DNA of 64,000 nt from Gracilaria domingensis (taxonomy: Eukaryota; Rhodophyta; Florideophyceae; Gracilariales; Gracilariaceae): contig VCMS01000298.1 of assembly GCA_022539475.1 (NCBI GenBank), forward strand, positions 1 to 64,000, read 5' to 3'. The notes below the pieces were generated by a model that saw only the letters and a list, made by a program, of their open reading frames with translations, was not told the DNA's origin and made no database searches. This document shows, in pieces, positions 1 to 11,379 of this stretch. The first letter of the stretch is position 1. The number at the start of each line of letters is the position of its first letter. Both the position numbers and the translations under genes were made by a program.

Positions 1-2010
1 TTTAAGGGGTTCGGGCTGTCCATTGGATCCTTCTAGCTCCGGAGCCTAAAGCCATCTTGCAATCAAGTTGTTCTTCGTCCGGGAAGGGACCGGAAGACGG
101 CGAAGGTGGTGTGGCTTATTGGGTGAGTAAAGCAATAAGAAGCTTCCTTGCGTGATTTGGAAAGAAAGAAAGGTGCTTTCCGATGACAAAGGTTTCCAAA
201 TAGGGAGGAACTGGTGAGAGATGGCCCAGCTGGGGATCAAAGTGGGGGGGACGCCGCGACGTGGGGAGGGTGGTCGAACATCAGGGATGCTGCGAAATGG
301 CTGGTGCGGGAGGGAAGGTTGCGAGAGCTGCGCGTGATTACGCCCGGATGGAAGTTGGTTGGGTCGAAACAGGTTTCATCATTCTGGGCGGGCCGAGAAA
401 ACGATAGAGGTTGAGGAAAGAAATTCTCACGGTGAACGGCAGAAAGCGGCTAATCGGAACCGGAAAGGTGTTTTTGGGGCAGGATAAAAGATGAAATTGA
501 TATCCGATGCGTTTCGACCCATTGTGGTCTAAGTTGAGGAAGGATAGGGAAGGAGAAAGGAAAGAACTTCAACTCTGCTCTCTTAAATCTTTGTACATGA
601 TTGGAAGCCCATGCTTGGTGATCTGCGATTGTCTGTTCGTCGGATTAGCGCAATGTTTAGCAGCCAAAGACTTTCCAACCATCCCAAGGGTACCCGCGAA
701 GCAGTTTGAAAGATTCTCCATCTTCCGGTTTATGGCTTATTTGCTGCCAGGAATGCCCAAAAATGTGAGTTCTTCGTAAGCTTTTCCGATTCTCGCGGGA
801 GTTGCGTGTGAAATTTAGCGCGTGACCAAAAACGGAAAACTTGAGTGGCTTCCATGATTGTCGCGTAGGTACCTTTGCATACGTGCTATGTGGAACAAAC
901 CGGAGCTTCGCACTTGTTGACTTACATTTGGCAGAACTTTTAATATTACTTTGTCCAAAAAAACTGCATCCGCCCTGTTTCGCTGGAAGTCTAGGCGTCA
1001 AGAATGTTAATTCCGGCTGCATCAGGGCCAAACGCGGAAATCCTGACATCAAGAGGGAAGGCGAAGTCTTTCCATTGGAGTAGCACCGATTCAGTCGATA
1101 TGAAAGGAGAAAAAGAACTGCCGATTCGTGTTTGCCATTTCGATTAGCTTCCCCGCGAATGCCAAGGTCATTTCTCGGTTCAATAGGGCTGCTGATTTGG
1201 AAGGCTTAATGTACTTCCATCCCTGAATACATCTACGCGAAAGCCAAGACGTGATCGCATATGCGGCATGATTACGAGTATCATACAAATTAGATTCGAC
1301 ATTTCTTGCATCTGTCTTGTGCCGGGTCAGTCTCGTAACGCTCCAGTATGTACAGGCTATGAGTTGGTCCAGGTTAAGTTCCATTTGGTTGGTCTGGGCC
1401 AACTTCACCAAAGTTTTGAAGCGCAGGGTTGTGCATTTGTTGCGTAGATTCCAGAATTGATGCCGAAATCAAAGAGTGAATGGGAAAAGGCTTTGCCGGA
1501 GACGATGTTTGAGGTTTTTGTGGGTTAAGAGGTGCTCCGAGAACGTTATTTTGATCCATGAAGGCTGTCGCTAGCTCGATGTGGCTACGTTTGACAACTG
1601 ATGTAAAGCAAACCTCTGATTCCGTAGTGTTTGGGAATATTGACAAAGTCGTTTCTCGAGAATCTCGGATCTCATGTTCAGGGGCAGCGCGTTGCAATAG
1701 GCTGCTGTAGTACAGCGCTGCCGGAAAAAGTCCTGTTTTCTTAGTCAGGTTAGGTGTGGGTATTGATGACTTGGAAATGAGATTGTGAATCATATGAGTT
1801 CGAGGATAAAGAGAGCAGCTGGAGGTGTTGTGAGTAAAGCTCTCATCAGGATGATAAATGACAGAGCCTAAGCAATTTGTACACAAGAAGTGGAAGATGA
1901 TGAATCGACGATCGTCGAAGACAGACTGCTTGCCACCAGAGCTTTGGCTGGCGGAACAACCGAAGCTACGATTTTGGCAGCAATCTGCTCCAGCAAGATC
2001 TGAAGAGCTT
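1..2010. other. No supported gene
   Basis: Several reading frames of 60-215 codons are open on both strands, the longest on minus at 1374-2021. None shows a domain, motif or composition I recognise. The 1374-2021 frame begins directly at the edge of the LTR-like repeat to its right, at the same place where the gag-like frame begins beside the other repeat copy (near 7843). It might therefore be the start of a different, unrelated or badly decayed element running left off the window. I see no sequence likeness that proves it. Confidence 0.4.
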
Positions 2011-2014
2011 CCGC

Positions 2015-2865
2015 ACTTCATTTTGGTGGCAAAAGACGCGGGTGTTTACAGACCCTTACACTTGCTTCTCGTAGCAAAAAGAAACTCAGGGTAGAACAAC
2101 CAGCCACACAAAAGATCAACGTGGGCCGAGAATCCATCACGTAAATAAACTTAGTATGCCCAGGGAAGATCTCACGGCACAGAAAGAGAAAGAGGAACTA
2201 GTGGCGTGATAACCACCAAACGAAAGATATATCGAAAAACGGACGACAACAAACTGCACGCGAATTCTGCAGTCAAATTTATCTCTGCGCCTCCGGAGAC
2301 AAGCGTATAGACTTCTTACGAGACTTCCCAAGGGAGAGTTACTAACTGAAGATAAGTCTTCACTCAGTACCCCAAGCTGGGTTCTTGCAGAAGACGTTAC
2401 GCGGCACTCAAGACAACCGAACGGACAGCTTCCCCTCCAGCGCAAAGTCCGTGTAGCACCAGTTCTCTCGACAGACATCGTTATCCGAGCGGAAGCTCCG
2501 GTGGGGCTTACTGACAACAGAAGCGCCTTTGGTACACACTACCCGATTCTCGTCCATGCCTAGGGCGCTTCGACCGGTACTGGGTTTTCTGTTGAGTAGA
2601 GCAGTGCTCGCACAGAACGCGCAAGCACAAAAGATGTTGATAAGGCACGGAGGCCTAGACGAAGTAATAAGTTACTTAGCTGCGCTGCCCAAGGTATATG
2701 GGTACGGTTGATATAATAATAAAGTTGATGAACGCAATGTTTTGTTGGCTCGAGACACCGCGAGGCGGCTCTGAGATCCTTTTTGTAGAGTTCTGAACCC
2801 TCTAGAAGAGACTAGAAATGCAATAACGCACTATAGTTACTAACTAGATGCAGTAGTACTTCTAT
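2015..2865 (-). repeat. LTR-like repeat, left copy
   Basis: This block recurs at about 7840-8695 in the same orientation, with roughly 5% differences by eye over the part I aligned (about 2150-2540). It ends on the left about where a gag-like frame could start, as in the right copy. It is best read as the minus-strand 3' LTR of the element at 2.0-8.7 kb, or as the 5' LTR of another element running left. The exact TG/CA ends are not certain. To its right, 2870-3400 is only weakly like 8700-9250, so the true LTR may be longer than the well-matched block. Confidence 0.65.
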
Positions 2866-5800
2866 TTGTATCAAAGTAGGCGGCACCTAAGCATAGGTAG
2901 TGCCCATTGGCTCATTGAGCACACGTGGAGTTGAACCAGAGCATTCCACGTGTATTGAACCGCGCTGTAATCTCCCGTGTAAAGCCACGTGTACATGCTG
3001 ACGCATAATCGCACGCCAGAATATCTTGCATATGCGCCAACAATGCATCCTACAGTGAACCCCATTCCATGTAGAAGTGGTTGATGTATTAAGCATGAAA
3101 CATAATCCCCATTGTCCTCATTTCTTCTGCGCTAGTTTCACGTCTTTCGTCCGTAATGGATCCGAAGCAGATTATCGATGATCCCGTATGTCTCTTATGC
3201 GGCCTCACGGCTGCTGATCAGTAAGACGGGGGATTTTAGGACGGACTAATCGTGTCGGCCGATGCAATTCAACGTCTTGTGAACAAGGATGAGCCCCGTG
3301 ACCTCGTTATCGTTCAAGCCATGTATTAGAAATCGTTCTAAATAACCGCCGTCAGAACCAGAATTAAAGAGAAAGATTTTTCTATTTGATCCTATCCCTT
3401 TTTTTCGTCACACACTCCCCCAATAAACGGTTGGTACGCCGCAGCAACCGACTCGAAAGGAATTACTGAGAATTCTCATTCGTCCTAAGATGCATTGGAC
3501 GATGGTGAAACGGCACGAGACGGCGGGCATGAATAGCTTTCCTGGTGTAGCTGTTTCCACGAGAGTCCAGAGTGTAATGAGGATGAGACGCTTTGACCAC
3601 CTTTCACGGTCCATAGAACTTCGATACGAATGGAGGTAACTTCACCGTACGATTCAGAGCTTTCCTAACGGCGAAAAGGACTTCATCTCCAACATTGAAA
3701 CGATGGGCATGCTTCGAGTCATCCTGGCGACTAGGCTGCATCGCAACACACGTAGCACGCTGGGGAAGGGCGGCCGATAACTCGAGACGGCGTTCGAACA
3801 GCATGGCATCTTCAATCAGGGGGATGGGATCCGTAGGGTGCATGCGAGGAACTGTTTCATACATTAACTAAAACGGGCGGAATCCAACAACCAATTTGCG
3901 GCAGCGGTACCGATAAACGACTTGATCTGAACCCATGTCCGACTCTGAACCTTTGTCGACAATAGTCTTAGGGATGGCGCGCTTGATCGTTCCAACCATC
4001 CTTTCGGCTCGGCCATTCGACATCGGAGGATACGCGAAAACCGGCTTCAGCTGAATTACATACTTCTTCACAATCGAATCAAAATAGCCGGAAAAGAGGG
4101 AGCGTTGTCAGACACGAATATACGAGGCGGAGCAAAGGGAAGGATGATTTCTTTCTCCACGAAATTGAGAACAACTTCTGAGGTCGAATCTGGGGTCGCA
4201 ATAGCGATAGGCAAACCAGTCAAGTGTTCTTCTTCAATGAGGGGAAACCTATTTCCGGAAGTACTAGTAGGAAGAGGTCCAGCAAAGTCTATTGCGAACT
4301 TGTGAGAGATGTTTGTCAGCCGAGCTCTCTGATCGGCTCAATACGAGATCACTGGAGCCATCAACCGACATCCTACGCAACTCTGAACATACTTGTGAAT
4401 ATCTCCACGGATTGTCGGCCACCTTAAGCGATCGACTAAGAAATTCCTTGTGTCCTACTTATTCCAATGTCTGACTTCGTCATGGAACATTCGAATCAAC
4501 GGAACACGATCACGAATCGGGGGAACCGGACGAATTCCATCTTTCGTCCTGCGGAATAAGAGGTCATTCCAGACAAAAAAGTGCTTTGCGGCACGCTTCG
4601 CAGCAGTGCGCAATTTCGTGTCTTCCTCATCCATCTCTAAGTTTCAAAGGTAGCGGCCAATGTTCGCATAGTAGGGCTCGATGCCTTCAAATTCGTGGAA
4701 GTCAATCGAAGCAACCAGATCAACTTCTTCAGCGGAATTCTCTGCTGCTTCGGGATCCAGTGCATAACGAGAGATATAATAAGCGGCATGATTCACAGCA
4801 TCAGGACGATAGACGATCTCAAATTCATACTCAGCGAGAAAATCCAACGACCTGGCAAGACGACCATGAACATCTTTCTTCGAGAACGCATGCTTCAGTG
4901 CTTGGTGATCGGTCGTCCACTGGAACGGAATGGAAGAGAGCAAATAGATTCTGAACTTCTTCAAAGCGAAGACAACGGGATAGACCTTTCAGAGTAATAC
5001 GATTATGCCATTGCCCAACCTCATCTTCTTTTGACTGCGGTGATGCAGGTTCATCCAAAACGCAGACATAGTTCTCAATCTGCTGAGAGTCATCCGGAGG
5101 ATCTGAGTTAAACTGGATATCATCGGCAGGTGCAACGATTTGCACAGTTGGATTAGAATCATCGGAATCATCCATAACCAGTTCATGGAGCTCTTCATCC
5201 TCTTCCGCTGGTCGATTTTGATCATGACTGTCCGACGGCACATCACTAGCACCGGGGCGAGAAAGCCACCGTTCTTGACCTTCTGGGTCGAGGAAAGATA
5301 CGGTTGCAAATCATTGTCGATGTCGAGTGTGAATCGCGCACCGACTGGCAACTCTGACGCTTCCAGGGGCAATGGGTCTTCGGGGCGCAACGGTGTAAAG
5401 CGGCGATGAAGACGAAGATTAATTGTCTCTGTTGGCTGGTCGGGTCCACTACTGTCGAGAGGTACGACATCATCTCTGATGGCAATATTCAATATCGGGT
5501 CGAGAGGCTCCGAGTAAGCTGGGTCTTCAGAAGAAATATCGTCTTCCTCTGCATCTCCGAATCTACGATTCTCATCTGTGGCAGCATCATCTTAGTCTTC
5601 AGCCTAAGCATTAATTTGAAGCTGGGATGCCAAATGAGCCTATTCCTCGGACGCAACTTCTGTCTCATCTGGTCCGTGGGCATATACTTCATTCGTGAAC
5701 GCATCGCGAAAGACAATCTCTTCTGCTCGTCTCTCGGAACGTGCATAACCTCGGACTTCTAAGGCAGGAGCGGGGGAACGAAAGGTGCATTCTTAGGGGT

Positions 5801-7839
5801 TTCTTCCTCTCCTTCTGAATCAGGCTGATCTTCTTCAGAATCAGACTCAGTGGGCTGTTCTGGGGAATCAGTGATCATCACAGGTTCTCCGTACGACTGA
5901 AATCCCAACTGTAATCATCTGGGAAACAGTCTCTCTTCATGTGGGTTAAGACCAATTCATCTTCGTCATCAGATTTCGAATCAGACGAGAGCGGAACTGC
6001 ACTGGAGTCGGAAGTGAAGCCTTCACTGTCAGTACCACTAAGTGAGGTGTACTGCTCGAGACCTGTTCTGTCGTAGTCAAGTCCAAGAGTGATTGACTTT
6101 CCCTCAGGTTTCATCTTCACTTGTTGAGCTCCAAGGTCCAAACAGGCTTGAAGCATTTCCAAAGAGGGGCAACCAATGATAACTTCGAATGGAGTTCCTT
6201 TCACAACAAAAAAGCGCAGGGGAACCACGACTGAAGCAAACTAGACTGGGACTTTTTTGAGAATACCCAAACATTCGGAAGTACTTCCATCGGCCATGGT
6301 GATCTTCTTCTCTGTCACCGCTGGTTTGACAGAAAGCTTCTCCGCAAGACTTGTAGACATAATGTTAGGAACTGCCCTTGAGTCGAGCAACGGCTCCGTA
6401 TCCAAGCCGTAAATCTTAACTTGAACGACTTTCAGACGACGGGTCTTCACGTCTGTATCTGCATAGGCCTTGGTTCTAGTACACCTTCGAGCAGAAATGA
6501 GACGGCGAATACTCTTCTTCGCTTTCTCTGTGTCTTCTCGAAGCAACTGTGCGAAGGTCAAACCAGAAGGGGCATTGGCCAATTCTTCGTAGACATTGTA
6601 TTTCCCCACGTGTTTCTGAAGCTTAACTTTGCTCGAGGAACTCTTTCGAACTCCAGACCTTCCTGTCTTGATCTTCTTAGTCTGTGCGGAACGGACACGT
6701 CTACTAGCGTCCTTCTGAGACTCGGCAGTATTCGGGAACATGACCGGCGAAATTTCAATGAGCTCTCCCGTACGAGCTTGCTTCGGAAGTGGGGATCCAT
6801 CTACAGGTCCCTTAGCTGTGTTCACAAATTTTTTGTCATGCTTTTGCTCCGTGGGGACAGAGACATGACTCTCTTTCTCATGCTGTTCTGAAGTTGAAGG
6901 GGAATCTTGTACGCTAAGCTTTTCTTCAGACTGCGATTCACTCCTCGCGTTCTCAAACTTCACTTCACGCGAGTTGTCATTGGATGATCTCTTCCAACAT
7001 GTATTCACTGAATCGCCGAACGTTCCGCACCGCACACAACGACTATCTCGATGATGGTTCAGTTCACATCTGATAAAAATATGTCCTGGCTGTCGGCAAT
7101 ACGAACACAATCGATCGCCACCTTGACGGTTATTCGACTGAGAGAAGTGACTCTTCTTCATCATCAGAGACAACTGCGCAAGCTGGTCAGAAAACTCATT
7201 CACTTTGTCCTCAAGGACATCAGACGAAGACTGCGCCTGCTTCTTTGGCTTCTGTAGAACGTGCATGGCCGTTGTAAGAGCATTAAAGACTCCATATAAA
7301 CCAAGGGTCTTCTTCCCGGGGATAAATGACTTCACGACTTCTCTCAGAGAATTGTAGTCCTCAACACCACGAAACATTACAAACTGCGCAAAGTTCGCAA
7401 ATTCCATGACCGCTTTACGAAGAAAGCCAAACTTGGCCTCAGAGTTGAATCCAGCTTTCTCAAAACAGCTGTCCCTCTCTTTCATCGACCCGAGCAGATC
7501 CGTTTAATCTAAACGTGATGAAACTGCACGGCGAATGTTCTCTTCAGGTCCGTCACTTGTACCAAAGCGATCAATCAGCGACGCCTTAACTGCATTGTAA
7601 GCTCTTGTTTCTGAGGCCAGAGAACCATCTTCAGCATAGATCTCATTATATAAATCGAACGCCTCGCCTTCCAGAAAACCAAGAAGGACAAGAGCACTTT
7701 CTTCTTCAGTTTTGCGAGATATTGAAACATTTTCATGGAAGAAGAAGAACTTTCTCACATCGACGGAAGAACCATCGAAATTGACGGTAGAAGAGGATGC
7801 TTCATTAGGTTGGCCCCCTCCTCGAGAGTACCCTCTGGA

Positions 7840-8695
7840 CATCATTTTGATGGCAAACGACGCGGGTGATTGCACACCCTTGCACTTGCCTATCGTAGCA
7901 GAAAGAGACTCAGAGTAGAACACCCAGCCACATAAAAAGATCAACGTGGGCCCAGACTCCATCAGGTAAATAAACTTAGTATGCCCAGGAGGAGAAGATC
8001 TCACGGCACAGAAAAGAGAAAGAGGAACTAGTGGCGTGATAACCAGCAAACGAAAGATATATCGAAAAACGGACGACAACAAACTGCACGCGAATTCTGC
8101 AGTCAAATTTATCTCTGCGCCTCCGGAGACAAGCATATAGACTTCTCACGAGGCTCCCTAAGGAAGAGTTACTAACTGAAGATAGTCTTCACTCCGTACC
8201 CCAACCTGGTTTCTTGCAGAAGACGTTACGCGGCACTCAAAGAAAACCGAACGGACAACTTCCCCTCTAGCGCCAAAGTCCGTGTAGCACCAGTTCTCTC
8301 GACAGACACCGTTATCCGAGCGGAAGCTCCGGTGGGGCTTACTGACAACAGAAGCGCCTTTGGTACACACTACCCGATTCTCGTCCATGCCTAGGGCGCT
8401 TTGACCGGTACTGGGGTATCTGTTGAGTAGAGCAGTGCTCGCACAGAACGCGCAAGCACAAAAGATGTTGATAAGGCACGGAGGCCTAGACGAAGTAATA
8501 AGTTACTTAGCTGCACTGCTCAAGGTATATGGGTACGGTTGATATAATAATAAAGTTGATGAACGCAATGTTTTGTTGGCTCGAGACACCGCTGGGCGTC
8601 TTTGCGACCCTTTATATAGAGTTCTGAACCCTCTAGAAGAGACTAGAAATGCAATAACGCACTATAGTTACTAACTAGATGCAGTAGTACTCCTA
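7840..8695 (-). repeat. LTR-like repeat, right copy
   Basis: Partner of the block at 2015-2865, in the same orientation, and probably the 5' LTR of the minus-strand element. Its left edge abuts the gag-like frame (first ATG near 7843 on minus). Read on plus, the block holds an AT-rich TATA-like stretch around 8540-8555 (gatataataataaag), also present in the other copy. The sequence beyond about 8700 is no longer closely matched. Confidence 0.65.
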
Positions 8696-9074
8696 AATGT
8701 AGAGTAGTGGGGCCAAACCCACTACAGTTTGATATCATTGGCCAGTTTAGCACACGCGGCATTGCCTTCGGGCAATGCATGCATGCCAACTGGCGATGTC
8801 CTTCTGACTGTAATTACAGCAGTGCATTGCACCCACATTATGTAGCGTAGGATATAAAGCAGATGCAATAACAATTCAGACTTGCGGGACTCTCTCTTCC
8901 CACATATTTCGCGGGATAAGTAGCGAAGTACGCAGCCCGGTCTTCTTTCCAGCAGCTCGCCTGCTGCCTCTTCCTCTTCTTCTTCAAGATGGATCGTCAC
9001 TCCTTCGTCGAAAGGCCGTCGTGTCCAGCTTGCCAGAAAACCAACGATGATTACTACGACGACGGCTTTTGAGA

Positions 9075-9594
9075 CAGCCTAGAAGTCTGTGTTGATACAT
9101 TCAACGAAATTCTTGATGAGTCGCGATTACGCAAGTTCAAGCGATGATGCTCGAAATCGCTCTAAATAAGAGCCGAGCCCGTCGTAAGTAAAGACAAAGA
9201 CCTCCTGTCGGTGGCATTTCTCTTTTCTTCTCGAATTCCTCTTTTACAGATTCTACTTTAGTTAGAGACACTGGTCTTAAAGTTTTACTCAGACTTTTAG
9301 AACGCATACCAGACGAGATATAGTACCTCGTTATCGCTACGATGTTGTTTCATTGGCGCGCTGGCTGAAGCAGCACTTCTGGGGCAATGAACTTTCCGAC
9401 TCTGATACCCAAACGGACGGCCGGTCCATCATTTTCCTGCTTCAGTGACTAATGTCCTAGTCCACCTGCACGGAGTCGTTCAGGCGGCGGTTCTAGCGAG
9501 GATTGCTTATTGAAGCGTCTGATTGCGTGCATGCATCATCTACTCGCGAAAAGCCCGGTCCAGTACGCCCTCACCGACGCTCAGCATTGTTTAA
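9075..9594. other. No gene seen
   Basis: Spacer between the LTR-like element and the fossil lectin/pore-former gene. No long frame, RNA gene or repeat unit could be supported here. Confidence 0.5.
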
Positions 9595-10660
9595 TTGACA
9601 GAACCATTCAATCACATAACCATCATGTCCGTCATCCAGCAGTGGTACCGAATTGGAGGACACGGAGGCTCCGGTTTTAGACAAGAGCGGATCTCGCACA
9701 GTCAAGTGGTTACCAAGATCGAAGCTTGGGCAGAAATGGCAGTTGCACGGTATTCAGCTCTCGTTCTCCAATGGATCTGTAGCAGTGATCGGCAAGAAAA
9801 AATAACGATACCAGGGCACCCTCATCATGGACGATGCAGGTGGTGAATATGTTAATTTCCTTTCAATCTACGGGAACGGGGCTGGAACCCGCTGCGATGC
9901 CTTCCACATCGCGACCAACGAAGGTCAAGATTACTTCCCACAGATGTACGATTGGGGTCTCAGGACGGAGTACAAAATGGAAGTCGGCTCTGGTATCATT
10001 CTGGGAGCATTCGGAAGGGCAGATTGGGAAATTGACAACTTATGAATATTGATGCTGCGCAATGTTATTGGCACCGACATGACTAGCGTCGTCTATGACA
10101 TGAGAGGTGAGAATTTGCTTCCTCCGCAAAAGAAGATCGCACTTGATGTGACATTGGCAAACCCATCGGATACGGAGAGCGATAAAGGGGCCCAGAAGGT
10201 GACGAAATCGAACCAGACTGGAGGTAGTTGGAGCATTATAGCTGGAGTCACATTTGGTCAATCATATAAGGTGGAGGTTGGGATTCCCGAGGTGGCGGAT
10301 GTTGAGGTAGAGACGAAATGGGAGATTTCTGATTCCGGTACTTATGGGAAGAGTTGGAGTACGACGGAAGGGTAAGAGGCCTCCATTCCTCTCATTGCTC
10401 TGGCACTGGAAAAAACTAGTATCACGGTGCACTAGTACGAAGAGAATCTAAGCCAGTTGCCGTACACGGCGCAGATGAAGTACTTTCTTGACAATGTCTC
10501 GAAATTTTACACACATGTTAATGGCGTCTACGATAGAGTAACAACAAGCCGTTTCATGCAGGAATCTACGACAGTGGCGACTTGGGACGATACAGGCAAA
10601 AACTCGATACCGATTGGGGAGGATAGCCCTAGTTTCATGAAAATGACCACGAAGATGTAA
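9595..10660 (+). pseudogene. Fossil jacalin-like lectin plus aerolysin-type pore-former gene
   Basis: A broken toxin-type gene. The first part (about 9.6-10.05 kb) resembles a jacalin-like lectin domain: a glycine-rich start with GGHGGSGF, followed by VTKIEAWAE. The second part (about 10.05-10.66 kb) resembles the membrane-inserting region of aerolysin/natterin-like proteins, rich in Ser, Thr and Val with alternating polar residues. Lectin plus aerolysin-type architecture is known in several eukaryotes, where the lectin part targets sugars. The reading frame here is interrupted roughly three to four times, so it is unlikely to make a full protein. It lies between two retroelements, which fits decay in a repeat-rich zone. 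Family calls are from motif feel, not a search. Confidence 0.6.
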
Positions 10661-11379
10661 GTGTGGGCGTGGAGAATTTTGAGCGGCATCTATCTGTGAG
10701 CCGTCCTTAGCACGAGAACAAGAGTGGTCCGTGTCCTTATATACATTATTAATGCTGTTCTTAGATTAAGCCCCTGCAATAGATTGGCTTAGCCGAGATG
10801 CTGGTTTGGCAGGTTTACAGCATCAGAAAATACCGAAGCAGCTGCCAGAGACCGTTGCGAATGAGACCGATTATGATCAATCTATCCAAACTAAGTTACT
10901 GTTGTCTTTTTGTCCTTTCTTGTCAATTCAAATTCCCCTACGTAGGCCGGGATGATCATTCAATGTCACGAAGTGCTGTCCTTTACTTTCTAGACTACTC
11001 GAGGCTGATATTTGGGTGATGTACTCATTTGTGCGAATGGTTTGCCCAGAGAGTACGGCTCAGCTCGCCGGAGCACAGATAGCAATTACCAATACCCTGA
11101 CGCGCCGTAGCTCTGGCTCCACCTGCAGCCGATCGCTTCAGGCCTGTGTGTAGCAGTAACATTAATCAACAAAGCGCTTTGGTTTTTGGAAATAATATAG
11201 TGACTGCAGCGTCACAGCCTGTTTCAATATGACTTCTTCCAACTATGGCGTTGTCTCTGTTATCTAACCACTGCTTCTGAAGAAAGTTGACCAACCGTCT
11301 TTAATTCAGTTTGAGATGGCCTACGCAGCCTATCGCGGAAGGTCGAAGACGTTAACTAAGACCGCGATGAACACTCTAA
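10661..11379. other. No gene seen
   Basis: No supported coding frame, RNA gene or repeat. It lies just upstream of the plus-strand retroelement and may include its eroded 5' end, but no second copy of this stretch occurs to the right of that element. Confidence 0.45.

Larger units (their letters stand above)
2015..8700 (-). mobile_element. Broken Ty3/gypsy-like LTR element
   Basis: A fossil LTR retroelement read on the minus strand. Parts, in order from its 5' (right) end: LTR-like repeat; gag-like frames at about 6.2-8.1 kb with two CCHC-type zinc knuckles near 7.0-7.1 kb (CSYCRQPGHIFIRC is visible); an aspartic-protease-like stretch near 6.2-6.5 kb; an RNase H-like stretch near 4.65-4.96 kb; integrase zinc-binding and core-like stretches at about 3.6-4.6 kb; then the left LTR-like repeat. 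It is broken, with at least half a dozen breaks. The terminal repeats differ by about 5%, which suggests an insertion of moderate rather than recent age. Family placement rests on the order RNase H then integrase and on gag zinc knuckles. Confidence 0.8.

Noticed and set aside
1374-2021. 215-codon minus frame as a host gene
   Set aside because: It starts at an LTR-like edge, has no recognisable motif and is followed by unrelated short frames; support is too weak.
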